64,000 bases of DNA, taken from assembly GCA_014706385.1 (NCBI GenBank), contig JACGZH010000001.1:1674001-1738000 (forward strand), written 5' to 3'. How positions within the stretch are numbered: position 1 is the first letter of the stretch; each line of letters begins with the position of its first letter. Positions 45,157-57,694 of the stretch are shown piece by piece. The notes below the pieces were generated by a model that saw only the letters and a program-made list of their open reading frames with translations, did not search any database and was not told the DNA's origin. Source of the DNA: Phaffia rhodozyma. Lineage: Eukaryota; Basidiomycota; Tremellomycetes; Cystofilobasidiales; Mrakiaceae. Position numbers and translations under genes: made by a program.

Positions 45157-48100
45157 ATGCTGCTCCGTCCATGTTTCGCCCGTCCTTACTGGGTCATCAA
45201 CAGATCACCCATAATCTTCCCGCTCGCACGGCCAGCCTCGATATCGATACCCTCCGTTCAGGCCACATCTTCTCTATCTAGTAAGGCTCAGGAGAATGCA
45301 GAGAGTGGGATCAATGGTAACCATGTCTCTGCTATGCTATCATCATGGTGTGTTCGCCTTGAATGACGAGCTGATTGTGTACGAACATACTCTGTTCATT
45401 TCTTCTTCCTCCCAGCTCAACCTGATCATCCTCCGAGCCAAGAGTCCAAACTTTCCTCGATCGACGGTTTTTCACCAACCTCATCATCAAGTGAGCTGGT
45501 TAGAATTAAACCAACCAAAGAGTACCACCGTGCTCAAAATGAAGAATGTAACGGATCGCAGAAAACAAATGACGCGGTTTCTACCTCAATCCCTACTCCC
45601 ACTCCCACCACTACCGATACTTTTACCTCGACACCACTTCTTACTTCTCCCTCCACCACGATAGATGGTCCAACAGATGCGCCAGTGATCAAGACGACTA
45701 GCCAGACGATTGAAGTAGTCCAGTCGATCGTTAGCATGCCAAGCGCGAGTTCTGACGAAAAGAACACCGCACTGCGCAAATCGTTAAAGACCTTGCAAAA
45801 ACATCATCAGTTTTCCGCAAAAGCGGTCAATGCAGAGAACTCAACACCTTCCTCATCCAAAGCTCCTAGATGTTTGATGAGTGGTCAGCGCTCACTCGGT
45901 CCCAATCCCAAAAAGAACACATCAAGATCGAGATTCAAGACTACATCAGAGGATTGGGCCTTCCTCCAAGACGCCTTCTTACGAAAATCAGCAGGACCTT
46001 CCACTCAACGTCAAGGATATGTGACCAATTCGCGAACGGCTACCTTAACCAAAGCGCTCCCAAATCAGAGAAAGACAGATCGCTGGCCAAAGAAAAAGCT
46101 CGACACGATGGTCAAGGCTAAAAACAGAGGCTTAAAACCACTCTGGACCAAAGCAAAAAAGCGGGCAGCTAGTGCGTATCCTCCTCCCCTTTCTCCAAAA
46201 TATATATTACCTCGAGATGAATCGACCTTCTACTAAATTTCTCTGTGAATATAACTTATGATTAAGCTAAAGAAGGTATCATGGATCCAGATAAGTTCTT
46301 TGTCAAACCCAAAAAGGTCAATCCACGCAAAGTGTTTGGATGGGAGGCTTTATGGGAGGAGACGTGGGATGGCGAGAAGGCCGTGCAGGATGTAACCCGT
46401 TAGTAAATCTCTTCCCTCACGGTAGTTTTGAAAAAAAGTATGTTTAAGGCACGATCAGCATCAGAGTCGTACTCTAAATCAGATGCACCTGGTCTTCACA
46501 CAGTTTTACCGCCGCAAAGTGGCCAAGCACCAGTCCCTGGCTTAGAACATGAGTTCGACAAAGCGCTCTTCAAGTATGTTTTCTTCTATTATTCTTTCCT
46601 CTTATTTGTAATCTGTTCATCTCTGGATTCCGGTCTTAGTTTGGCAGTGTCTGATTATCTTTGTTCTTTGGGTGCTCGTTTCTCTCCTCTTCTGGTTCCT
46701 CAAGGCCGGGAGTTCACTTCTACCAAGACCCAAAGACGAACAACTACAACTTTGACAAGCGAGCCCAGGCAATTGCTCATCCGGATGAGTTTGATTTGGC
46801 TCGAATATCCAAATACGTTACGGCTTCAAAAGATCTCGTGCGTCCTTTTCTAGCTTTCCTATAATGTTCGTTTATGAGGAGATCGCTCCGCTCTAGATCA
46901 CGCACTCAATGTTGTATCTTACCTCAATTCTTCATTGTGAATTATAGTCGCTAGCAAAGTTAGCTTCCGACAATGAATGCACATTCTTCGGCTCCACCTC
47001 CTCAATAACGGCTTCACTTTCTCAAATATTTTTCGCGCTCTCAAACAATCGGCCGGTCGACACGTCTTCTCTGAGCTATCACTTTTTTGGCTTGGTAATT
47101 TACTTTTGTCTTCCATTCTCTATCATTCTCCGGATCTATCTCTGATCTCGATTGTTTTCATCCACATCCTGCTCTCTCTCTAGCCGATAACAACAAGCTA
47201 TTCGGCCACCGTGCCGTGCTCAATATTTTTGAGATACAACGAGAAAACTGGAACATACGGAATCGATGGCGACAAGACTATGGAACATGTTGGTCAGCCA
47301 ACTCATCTAATGGATCTTGTAAGTTCACATTCTAGATCGGCCTCAGATCTTCCTTGAACAACCTCTCAAGTTCGCCACTTTGTTTGTTTCGCTTTTCTCA
47401 TAGGGTCACGTCATGGAAAAGATGTTGACAACAACGGTGGAGGACGTGAGGCGATACAGAAAGGACGCATCGGAAGACGCTATCTCTACAGAAGAGAGAG
47501 ACAGACGGGAAACCTATCATTATAGCAAGGTTCGTCATGGGTTTCGGTATGCCAGTCAAGCTCTCGCTTCGAGTCAGAGTCTTATCTCTTTGTTATCTCT
47601 GGGTGGACAGGGACCAGATATCGTCATGCGTTCCCAGTTGGATGGTTATGACCCTCGATTACCTGGAACCGGAATCTTTGATATAAAGACAAGAGCGACG
47701 GCCAGTATAAGGCATGATATCGAGAACATTGAGGTTTGTTTTGTTTTTTCGTCGCTTTCAATACTTCAACCATATACGAGACTCATCAGATACAATTTTC
47801 GATTTTGATAGGGAGGAAAGCACTACGAAATCAATTCTGATGTTGGTCTTTTTGAAAGCTTCGAGCGGGAGCGGTACGATATGATGCGTTCCGCTTTCTT
47901 GAAGTACAAGTTAGTCTTTTCTCTCTCTTCTCGTCTCTGATATATATAGCTTCATCTATTTGACTCAGGCCGATCTCTCTTGTAGCTTCCAAGGTCGAAT
48001 AGGTGGAATGTCGGGCATGTTTGTTGCCTACCATAATACGGCTAATATACAAGGGCTTGAATATTTCCCCCTTTCTCAGCTCGACAAGTACCTCTTTGGG

Positions 48101-49342
48101 TCCACCAGGATGGGCGATCAGGCGTACTCGATGTGTGTAAAAGCGTTCTCGAGACTGTTGAAACAAGCCACCGAACAGTTTCCCAAGCAGGTTCGATTGT
48201 TTCCTTGCTTCTTCTCTCTCTCTCCTGCCCAATTTTTTTTGCTAATCTTCTATGGTTTGACAAGACGCTACATCTCACGCTCAGCGCAAAAGATTTACAT
48301 GAACCAAACAGCATGATGACCGTTGTCAAACCGGTAGATCCATCCGGCGTGGTCTCAAATACCCAAATCGTGGGACTCAAACTCAGCTTTTTCAGTACGG
48401 TGCAGGATAAACCAGTCGAGTCCGGCGTTGATTTGGGGCCTGAAGGAGCTCTGTCATGTCTGTCTTTAACTCTCTTATTTGTCTTCAATCGTCCCCACAA
48501 TTGTGCATGCTGAAGATTATTACCCTTGCCTCTTCTCGGACAAACAGGGAAAGTCTTGACAAAGATCGAGCGATCATCTCCAACTTATGATGCGAACTTG
48601 ATTCTGATGGCAAAGATGATGAGGAAAGATCAAGAAGAGCTTGGATCGTCTGTGGTCCTACCCCCTCACATGACAAAACAAGAGATGCAGGATGTGTTTG
48701 CCGCCAGATGGGAAAAAGTCAAGGCGGCAGAAGAAGGAAGATCGACGGCAGCTACGGTAGAGGCGGAGAGGAATGGGTTAGACAACGACTTGAACAAAGA
48801 AGACCCACCTGAGACTGGTTCGTTTTCTCCGTCAATTGTTACTTTCTTTTTGATCAGGTTTCAAAGATGATCAGAAGAGCTGACGTTCGACTCTCAATCT
48901 AGAATCCGCCTCTTCATCAGAGATTTTAACATCGACATCGGCATCAACGCCAACGTCAACCCTGACAGACAAGGACCGACCTCCTCATCTGGATGAAAGA
49001 CCACCCCGACTTCGTTTCCGGCCTGCTTCTCAACTAGTCACCATCCTCCGAGCTCTCTCCGAACGAGCTCGTCTCCGCGCGCTATCGTCGTCTTCTCCAT
49101 CCTCATCAGCATCAGTTCCTGTCTCTGAACCCATCAGGAGCAAACTTAAGAATAGGCATCTAGATAAACGGTCATTGTTGTTACTGTCAGTGGAACAACA
49201 AGCTGCCCGAAGGTCAAAAGCCGCTCGAAAGTATGAGCGGAGACAACAGAAAAAGGCAAAGGCATTTCGACTTGCGGTCGAAGCCAGAGCCGAACCCGCA
49301 ACTGAGGCCGAGACCAAGGCGGTAGAAGTGGCGGCAGCCTAA
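45157..49342 (+). CDS. PET127: PET127 mitochondrial RNA-processing protein
   Basis: Mitochondrial membrane-associated protein that governs 5' processing and stability of mitochondrial mRNAs. The start MLLRPCFARPYWVINRSPII is an Arg-rich presequence. An N-terminal Ser/Thr/Pro-rich region follows (45416-46170), then Lys/Arg-rich sequence. The conserved core begins around GRPGVHFYQDPKTNNYNFDK (about 46705-46760) and runs through ITTSYSATVPCSIFLRYN and GTYGIDGDKTMEHVGQ. The family hallmark is GPDIVMRSQLDGYDPRLPG plus GIFDIKTRAT (about 47610-47700). It continues with GGKHYEINSDVGLFESFERE, FQGRIGGMSGMFVAYHNTAN and STRMGDQAYSMCVKAFSRLL. The tail (48902-49342) is Arg/Ala-rich and ends KAVEVAAA. About 13 exons, roughly 1,040 residues, somewhat longer than yeast Pet127. 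Confidence 0.92.
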
Positions 49343-49613
49343 GAAGGGGTCATAAAGTTTTCGCAGATGTATAGATACGAAGTACTTTGTGATCTTCTAG
49401 AGGGCTAGATGGGTAAAAGCAGAGGCATACATATGTATATTAGGGAGTTTGAAGATAGAGTATTATACAACTATTATTAGTCTATGGATAGAGGAAAGAA
49501 CGTATAGCATGAAAGAAGAAGGCGCTGAGAAACAGAAAGTGATATAGGCAGTTGCTCGAGGGAGTGAATAGATAAAGAAGCAACCAGATTGTACAACAGA
49601 TGCAACACCAAGC

Positions 49614-51297
49614 TCAGGTACCTTTCACATCATGAACAAACTTATCGGACCGGTTGACCTCAAATCGTGTACGTTCTGAATCTGATGAATTCGTAGATCC
49701 TGAAGCTGAAGAGACCGATCCTGAACGGGAAGAGGATTCCAAGAAAGCCTGGTTAGGCGTGGGAGGGCCCGTCTGTGTCAATTCCGTTGGCTCAGCTGCC
49801 GAGTTCCAATCCATTCGGTCCATCGAGGTCTTTATAGATGACAGAGTTGTAGATGACATGTTAGAAGGAAGGATGGACAAGGCGTTCGATATCGACAAAG
49901 GCTCATTCCCCTCACTCTCCCTCTCGAGCTCTGCGCGCGGTCGACTTGTCGGTCTCTGAGCTCGTTCTCGGGTTCGTTCTGGACGTTTGGGTTTCGAACC
50001 TGATGGACTCATAGTCTGTTTCGTCCTTGACCTATCTCCCCTCGTCCCACCTTGCCGGACTTTCGTTTCTCGTTCATTCTTCTCCGCCTTTCGCTCTTCT
50101 TCTTCTTCTTCCTGTTGGGCTCTTCGCCTAGCCTTCCGGACGACATGTCGATAGTACATCCATCCGAGGATGACTGATAGGAAGAAGACGAGCAAACCGG
50201 CGGTAAGGCCAGTGACAAGCGGTGTGATATTTTGTCTACGGATCGGATGGATTTTCATATAAAGTCACCGGTACAGACAAACAAAAAGACGTGATTGTTG
50301 TATGGAAATAAACAGAACGGATTGGAAACAAGACCGGGTTAGCCTTCTCTTCTTTTTTAATTTTAGCAGCGCCAAGACCTCGGTCTCATCCGGTTCTCCT
50401 TCGAGCAAAAGATGTTTCGAAATGCTCGAACCAAGTCTATAGCCCTGAAACTTTCTTTGGTACCCATTTACTCTTATTCTCTGTGGGACAGAGAATAAAG
50501 AGACAAAGAGATATAAAATAAAGTAAAATAGGACAGCTTACTTGGGAGCTTCGACTTCGCCAGTGTCAGAGATAGAATCAAAGGGCATGGATTCGTTTCG
50601 GGGAATGAGGTGCTCGATGATAGGTTTCGACCATAGACCTGATAACAAAAGAGGTCCCAAACCGTCAAACATGATCCCGTGCACCAGTGTTAGTGAGACA
50701 TTTGACTCGATGGCTATCGTGATCTCATCCAATTGAAAAAAAAGGGAAGGAGGCTAGGCAGGGAGAGTATAGAGAAGAAGGCCAGACAGACGAACAAGAA
50801 CCCATACCTTCGATAGGCCTGTCTAAAGCTAAGATCGGTCTAGCATGTGATATGTTTGAGAGAAGGGCGAGGACAACCAGGAGTGATGTTCTATCAGGGC
50901 CATCTATCCGTCGGGTGTGCATGATCGATGATATCCAGAAGATAAACTCTTGAGCAAAGCGTTAGAAGTCCTGGTAATGGTGGTATTGACAATAGACGTG
51001 TGCGAGAAAGAGAAGGGCTGCTGGTGTTTGGAAAGGACGAGACCAAGAAAGAGACGATCTTTATCCTCAGAGAATCGTCCAAGATAGACGAGTGAGTCGA
51101 CGGAAAGAAAACTGTAAATTTGGAGGCTACCGGTTCCTCTTCACTTGCTCCGTTCCCAAGGATGTCTTGGGAGAAGTATCACCGGATGATCCGAATAATG
51201 TCAGTTTGGTCTCTTGATACTTTATCGACAGAACTTTGCTCTTCGTAGTTAGACTAGCGAGTGAGTAGGTGAGTGCGTAAAGCCACAAGGAACTCAT
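49614..51297 (-). CDS. Uncharacterised type I membrane protein with signal peptide and long basic/Ser-rich cytosolic tail
   Basis: No family recognised. The start ATG at 51295-51297 gives MSSLWLYALTYSLASLTTKS, a plausible signal peptide. Exons then encode FLSVDSLVYLGRFSEDKDRL, FLGLVLSKHQQPFSFSHTSI and VNTTITRTSNALLK, an extracytoplasmic region with N-glycosylation sequons. DRTSLLVVLALLSNISHARP follows, then ITIAIESNVSLTLVHGIMFD, GLGPLLLSGLWSKPIIEHLI and DTGEVEAPKQN. A single membrane span is ITPLVTGLTAGLLVFFLSVI LGWMYY at about 50160-50240. It is followed by RHVVRKARRRA (stop-transfer) and a charged, Ser/Thr-rich tail to the stop at 49614-49616. All junctions can be joined with GT-AG sites, though the one near 50735-50800 needs an unusual GTCTGG donor. 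Confidence 0.6.
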
Positions 51298-51612
51298 CTT
51301 GCTTGCGTTCTCAGCACGAAGGCTAAGACAACACGTAAAGGAAGCTTGGCAAACATCTGAAGTCGAGCGGAAGAGGAGAGGAAGAAGAGAACTGCGACCT
51401 AGGCGGTCTTGGCTCGCTTACGTAAGCTGTTTTCATCTCATCCTCATTCTCACCCTGATATCGATACAACGGTGGATAGACGGTGAGTGGAAGGATCATT
51501 CGATATGTACAGAGACAGAATAAAGAAAGAATGATCACAAGATGTCGAGGTGAAAAAGAAGAAGATGCAGAAGAAGCAGAAGAAAATGGAGTGAAAAGAG
51601 TGCACAGATTCC
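51298..51612. other. Intergenic between two minus-strand membrane-protein genes
   Basis: 315 bp, CT-rich on the transcribed strand (51320-51400, 51540-51600). Contains the terminator of the upstream gene; no separate gene seen. Confidence 0.5.
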
Positions 51613-53305
51613 CTAGGCATTCAGCAAAGGCGCGTTCTCGTCGGCCGTTGCCCCAGCTTGCCTTGCCGAGCCCGTTGAGGGGTTTCGTCCGTGTCGACCC
51701 CGCTTCTTTCCCGCAGACCGACCTCCAGCCCACCTCTTTCCGGCACCTGTAATGGGAAGAGAACAGGTATGGTAAAAACAATCAGAAGGTTTGGTCAGCC
51801 AAGCCCTGTCTAATCTGTTATATGAGAAAACTCACGGGCAGCCAATCCAGTGAAGGTTAGTGCTCCAAACAGAGCAAGCGATAGAGTTGAGGCTCCGACG
51901 ATCAGCCAGAACGATGTGTCTGCGCACAAATGCAACATCCATCCGGCGCACAGGTGAGAAAGTTTGTCTGACGCTATCAATATCAGCAGGAAAGAAAACG
52001 AGCCCTACATAGTCTGGCGTGAATCAAGAATCGAGGAGAATCCGTTCGGAATACATGGGCGGCCATGGCAAACGCTATGATCTGTAAGATCGCTGTTTGT
52101 ATGTAAGACCAAAGGATGCATATATCAGCCATAAACGACCCACTTGGTATATGCCTACAGGAGACGTACCGCTAAACAAACAGCATCCGGCAACTCCCTT
52201 CCATCTTTTTTTTTATATTAATTTTTTATACCTCAACAACCGATTAGTATCTCACAGAAACGACACAAGTAAAGCAGCAAAACCAGAGCGCACCCTTTCT
52301 TTCGCCTACTCTTTCGAACTTGTCTCTCTCCAGCTCCGACGGCGATAACTAACAAGGCCACACACGATGCCAACAGCGGAAGAAGCGACAGAATGGTTCT
52401 GATTTTTTAGAAGAACAAACGACCACAAGTCAGAGAGGGCGAGTTAGAGGCGTCATAGTGATTCAAAAGCGTCACTCACAGATATCCTGCCGTCGACCAA
52501 AGTACGCAGAACTTTCCAGTTCCTTTCTGCTCGCATTCAGATCGAGTGCTAAAAATTCCAGCATAGACACAGATCCAACAGATGTCAGTCACATCTCGCC
52601 ACTTCTGACTTCTTCCGATACTACAAGAGAAAGAAACTCACGCTATTCATTTCCGACGAAGCATTCGAAATGTCGACGATGAATGAGTTCTCGATACTCG
52701 CCTACCCAAAAAGTGTGGAAAAAGAAGCTGGGAAAAGAGGAGAAGGTGATCTTACGGAAAGGTACACATTTCCATTCTCCAACTATATATGTCTCGTTGG
52801 ACGGTGGTGGTACGTCAAGTGCGTCCAGCGTCCAAGACGCTCCCTCCCACATATGAGGAGAAAAAGTGTTAGGTTGGTTACGCTTTATAGTAGCTTTGGT
52901 ACATTTCCTCCAGAGCCCATATTCTGTTCGGACAAGGAGAGGAGATCCTGCTGGCGAGGTTGTCGATACAATCCTGAAGAGAATCACCAGCAAGGGGTCG
53001 AAAAGGGGTCGAAAAGTGGCAAGGTTGATACAGGTGAATCAGCCATGAGATCCAGAATCTATCGATTTTCAGCCTCTATAGAGTCAAAATGAATGAGGTG
53101 GTTGTCGTTATCGTCGCATATACTTACCAATCAGGTCTAAACAGGGCAGCGAATCCAGCGACGATGGTGACGACCAACACCGGTAGACTGAATTCCATCG
53201 AACAGCGGAGAACAGAGATCATCAGATAGAGCCTTTAAATCTTGGTGGCCAAGACCTATGAGTCAACGACAAGGCTTACGCAAGGACGTAGGGTGCTTTT
53301 CTCAT
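51613..53305 (-). CDS. Four-TM membrane protein with GLWxxC motif (claudin/SUR7/PalI-like topology)
   Basis: The start ATG is at 53303-53305: MRKAPYVLA joins in phase to LPVLVVTIVAGFAALFRPDW, the first membrane span. An outer loop follows: PLLVRTEYGLWRKCTKATIK, DALDVPPPSNETYIVGEWKC, SIENSFIVDISNASSEMNS. The GLW-x-x-C element and a second Cys in EWKC match the layout of claudin/PMP22-like and fungal SUR7/PalI proteins. Three further spans: KFCVLWSTAGYL with PLLASCVALLVIAVGAG, then IIAFAMAAHVF and FWLIVGASTLSLALFGALTF. The cytosolic C-terminus is basic, GKRWAGGRSAGKKRGRHGRN, ending NAPLLNA (stop 51613-51615). About ten small exons; one or two junctions are uncertain. Possible role in the cell cortex or plasma-membrane domains, or in ambient-pH sensing, by analogy only. 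Confidence 0.55.
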
Positions 53306-53646
53306 GACAGCGACTTGTGTGTATGTTTCTATTTCCCTTGTGGGTCGATTGGAGAATGAGTGGGTGAACGGGTGAATAGGAAGAAAGAATAGAAGATGAA
53401 GAATCGGGTTTGGCTCGCCCGCGAGGCCGGCAACGTCATCGGATCGTCTGCGGACTAGGCGCATCGAACCGATATCGCCATACATCGTCTTGTTCAAAAC
53501 ATATATTTGATAGTCGAGTGAATACGAGTAATACAGTACATCAACGTCCAAAGAGGCAGATGCCAAGAAGCAGGGAGAAGAACTAGAAGAGCGAGACCGA
53601 AAAGAGTGGAAAGAGAGAGAAACGATGTACAAAGACCGTTCCTGCC
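53306..53646. other. Intergenic: four-TM gene upstream region
   Basis: 341 bp, with a CT-rich transcribed strand at 53570-53630. No gene or known element seen. Confidence 0.5.
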
Positions 53647-54628
53647 TCAGCCCCCGAAATTCAACGACGCAAGATCCTCTGAAAGACTCTGTCCAATCCC
53701 TCCTTCCGCCTCTTTTGTAATCATTGTCGTTGCTGTCAATTTTGCCTCATCCTGTGAATTTTGCAATTTTGATTTCGGTCTGTCCGGCACCAGTGCTGAT
53801 CCACCTGGACTCCATCCCGGAGCAACCCTGTTCATCTCTGCCCGCTTTCTCGCCTTCTTGTCCTCCTCCCGTTGAAACAAGTAAGCGACATGAGCGTTTT
53901 GTCTCGCCTGAAGTTGCTGTCTATGAGCTGGTCCATGGGCTAGTATATGAGATTCAAGAGTGAATGGGTAGACAAACTGATTTGAACGTCGGGTATAGAC
54001 GAATAATGATGGATATTCAGTGCAAGATAAGTAGAGCAGCGGTATGTGGGACCAAGAAGAAGAAGCTGGTCACACACATAAGCCTGAATATCTTCAGGTA
54101 ACGGATGGATATCTGGAGGGAGTTCGATCTGGAAACGGAATCAAAGTAAGACGAAAGGACAAATGAGAAAGATGGTCAAACGTGTTGTAGATCGAGATTC
54201 AAGAACAGCGAGTGCACACGAACAGGTTTAGGGAGGTAGAGCGATGGCGATTTTATCAACGGTATCGAAGCTGCAGGTGCATATTGAGTAGAACCGACGA
54301 GCGAGCCTTCGATATAGAGCAAAGAGGATTAAGAGAAAGTCCAAGATCAGAATGATACTGTTACGTAGAATATATCCCTGACTCGGTTGAGAATAACCTA
54401 ATCAAAGAATGTAGAACAGATCTTACTTTGATCAACCATGAATGAATGAAACAAGAATGAGAACCTTGATTGAAACTAAAATCGTATATCTTCTAAAAAC
54501 CAGTTAGCATCGGTTCCGACAGCTCAGATGAACATCCTCCAGCCTAGGGTACGTACTGACAAGAGTGTGGTTTCCAGCACGGATGAATCGCTTCCAGCTT
54601 GGCCAAGTTTGTATAACGATCCAACCAT
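53647..54628 (-). CDS. Uncharacterised protein of about 200 residues
   Basis: I do not recognise the family. A likely start is the ATG at 54626-54628: MVGSLYKLGQAGSDSSVLET joins (through an intron of about 250 nt, donor GTCAGT) in phase to VGSTQYAPAASIPLIKSPSL, YLPKPVRVHSLFLNLDLQH. The next exon is IELPPDIHPLPEDIQAY. The last exon is FVYTRRSNQFVYPFTLESHI, then HRQQLQARQNAHVAYLFQRE and EDKKARKRAEMNRVAPGWSP. The end is LSEDLASLNFGG (stop 53647-53649). The motif GWSPGGSALVPDR and the Arg/Lys-rich helix look conserved rather than random. No signal peptide. The first exon is inferred; the three last exons are well supported by open, in-phase joins. Confidence 0.5.
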
Positions 54629-54919
54629 CTCATCAGCACAGCATTCGAAAAGTATAGCGCGCGATTTCCTTATACAAAGCAAGCATCTTTCTCGTTTCCT
54701 TTGTTCTCCTACACTTCACTGTCTGTGAAGATCAGTTCAACATGTCATGGGCGCAAGCAAATGGAAGTCAATCCGCAATTTAATCGAATATGAGGTAGAC
54801 AGTAGAACGGCGTGAATGACGGAAGCATGACACATAGTGGTGAAGTTCGATATATATGAAAAACCAGAAGCAATATGGTAAAAACAGAGAGGGGAAAGAA
54901 AGCAAAGACCTAAGAGATC

Positions 54920-57694
54920 TCAAAAGTCAACTAAATTTCCACTAGTTGGTGGCTGTCTTTGCTGCTGTTGTTGCTGTTGAAACCGAGCCACTCCAAACGG
55001 ATTATTTGCTCCCGTCTGTTGACTAACAAGACCTTCTCTACCGCCATAGTGTGCCGGCATTCTAAGATTTCCAACGTTTCCGAATGTGTCCAGACCGCCA
55101 TCCCTATCTCATGTAAGATTAGAAGGAGAGCAAAAGGAGTTCAACAAACACACCCTTGTAGATGTCATCAGGAAATTCAAAGGATCAGTTCGCACCTTCC
55201 GTTGGCCAAAAGCATTGCCAATCTCGAATTTTCTCCATCGTTTTTCACTGGCTTGGCCACATTCGCCGGAGATGATGGCGTGAAAGAAGTAGCGGTGGCG
55301 GAGAGTGACGAGGTATCGACAGGGAAATTATTGTTACTGTTGAACGAAGACATCGTCGGCATAGGTGGTGGTGCTTGCTGTTGGCCGGTGAAGCCAGCCG
55401 CGAAGGGGTTGTTAGATCCATAGCCTGTTGGTTGAGGGAACAGCTGTTGTTGCTGCTGCTGTTGCTGGAAGAGGAAGGCTTGTTGAGCAGCAGCCTGTTC
55501 TCGAGCCAATTGCTCTTGCTGAGCTTGGTACTATGAGATCAGATAAGCGCACATAAAATAAAGTGCACATATCAGCTTCTAAAATCAATCTTCGAGATAC
55601 GTATATGTATATAGCTCACCTGCATCTGCATATATTGCTGTTGAGCCTGAGCTTCCCGTTGCTGTTGTTCCATCATTTGTTGCTGATAGAATGGCTGTAA
55701 ATGTTACGAGGAAGGGGAATGATAATTCGAAATAAGTCTTTATACACTCGAGTCCTACACGGTAGTCAAACGTACATTAAATTGAGAATTCCAACCAGTC
55801 TGCTGGGGTTGTTGGAACCCAGTTTGTTGGGCAAACAGATCAACTTGCGGTTGCTGTTGATACGCGTTCGGTCCATCCCTATCAGACGAAGCAAGAGAGA
55901 CAAGGGGTCAGTATGCATTCGCTATGTCAACTTACGACCTGATGGGCCCCATTTGCTCAACTCAAAAATTAAGCTAAGACCACATACAATTGGAGGCTGT
56001 CATCGAACAACGCTCGTGATGTCTGCTCGTCTAGTTTTCGGATTCGCTCATCTTCATCCCTCTTTCGCTGAGCCTCTTCTCTCTCCGACAGCGCAAGCAC
56101 CTTTGCCAACTCGTCCTCCCTGGCGACGCACACACAAAAGTAGATCGTTGGTACGCGCATTGTCAGTCTCGCTTTTATCCATCCGTCGACATACATTTGA
56201 CGTAGACTACTTACTCGTTCGCCCGTCTCTTCCGCTCACCATCATCATCGCTTACCAGACTAGCCCGAATCGCTCTCTGTAGATCATCATCCTCTGTTCC
56301 ACCAGGCCGTTTAGACGGACGACGTTGATCTTCGCGTCTACTTGTCAACAACGAAGAAAAGACACATCAGCTATTGTCTTTCCGACCGCTGGCAAGGCCT
56401 CTCTTCTTCGTCGTGATCTGTCTCATGAACCTGACTTACCTCCTAAAGTTCTCATTTTCTTCGGCAGAGTTTCTTCGATAAGAAGAGCCCGTCATACGAT
56501 CCTGCATTGCTCCTCTCGAACGCCGTTCATCCTTCAGCCGACTATCGTCCATTAATAAATTGGTGATGTCTTTTGCTCTAGTTGAGTTTTGAGTGTAGTC
56601 ATTGAGTAAAGAAAGACAAAGCAGGTTGTTTAAATTACAGATATTTCAATGACACGAGACATGTTAGAGATTTTTTCGAGGCAGCCTAGCCACCTCTTTC
56701 TCACAAGAAAAGCTCACTTTTGTCTGACGTTCGCGCCTACATCTTTTCCATCTTCGTCAACATATACGAATTCCTTCAGGGTTCTACACGTTATTTAAGA
56801 GAATCGTGTGATCAGTAAGCTCGTTCTCACAAAATCATCCGTCAAACAAGACGCGTACTTGATGATGTAGAGGTTGTCCTTGAAATAGATCACCACGTTT
56901 TCCGAGCCGGAATGAAGGATGTAATCTAAGACAGTAAGAGCCTGAAAAGATTGGAAGCTATGATCAATACGATGAGCGAAGAGAAACAACGAGAAAATAA
57001 CAGACCTTGAAGACGTGTCGCCAATTCTTGCCTTTATCGTTCAACCTCTTATCGAGCATTTCCATCACCTCCACAAAGTCGTTTCTGAAGGATAAACGCT
57101 TCGTCATGTCAACATACTTATCAAGCAGATAATCATGTCGGTTGATCACATGAAGAGGTGATGAGGTATGAACGTACTGGTTGAATGTTAGCTGAGCAAC
57201 ATCGTTCATTTGAGTTCCCGAAGGTCCCCAAGCATCATTCGAGGTTGCCTCTCGGACTTTCATCTATAAGATTGTGGATCGAAAGCCATTCATCAAAGGT
57301 TTCATCATGTCAGAAATCGTACCATACCAGAAAATATCTGGACTGAAATGACTGATTGTGGAAGAGAGGGGAAGCTCGCTCGATCCAAAGGACACTGACC
57401 TGAGTGTCAGAATATCCTTTGGTGTAGTTCTACAGGTTACGATAACACCATCGATCAAAAAGAAAAGGGAAAGTTTAGAAATAAAAGGCACCCGGAAACT
57501 GACAGCATGGTTCGTTTTAAGAGCATGGGTTTCCTTACTTTTGCTACTCTTAACGCTCCTTTACCGCTACGATGGTGACCAATGATCCGTTTTCAATCAA
57601 CCAAACGCCATCCGGCAAGAATAGAGACAAACAAACAGTCCGGTTCAGTAACTTGAGTCTTTAGATAGGATATCTGACCATAACACGACTCCAT
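54920..57694 (-). CDS. ENT1: Epsin (ENTH-domain clathrin adaptor, ENT1/ENT2-like)
   Basis: Endocytic adaptor that binds PI(4,5)P2, ubiquitin, EH proteins and clathrin. The inferred start at 57692-57694 (MESGKGALRVAK, two exons) leads to NYTKGYSDTQ, then MKVREATSNDAWGPSGTQMN. The ENTH core follows: FVEVMEMLDKRLNDKGKNWR, HVFKALTVLDYILHSGSENV, IYFKDNLYIIKTLKEFVYVD and GKDVGANVRQKAKDITNLL. Two UIM-like segments follow: DDDLQRAIRASLVSD and DELAKVLALSEREEAQRK. The C-terminal half is Gln-rich (a polyQ run at about 55444-55470) with NPF motifs: FNPF, NNPFAAG, NNPFGVA, which bind EH domains. It ends NLVDF, a clathrin-box-like terminus, stop 54920-54922. About nine exons. The ENTH, UIM, NPF and clathrin-box order is the full epsin layout. 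Only the first exon is uncertain. Confidence 0.92.

Noticed and set aside
50730..50805. Apparent frameshift between two exons of the type I membrane protein
   Set aside because: With the obvious GTATGG donor the frames clash, but a donor GTCTGG about 20 nt downstream and the acceptor ATGAG restore the frame. A pseudogene call is not justified.
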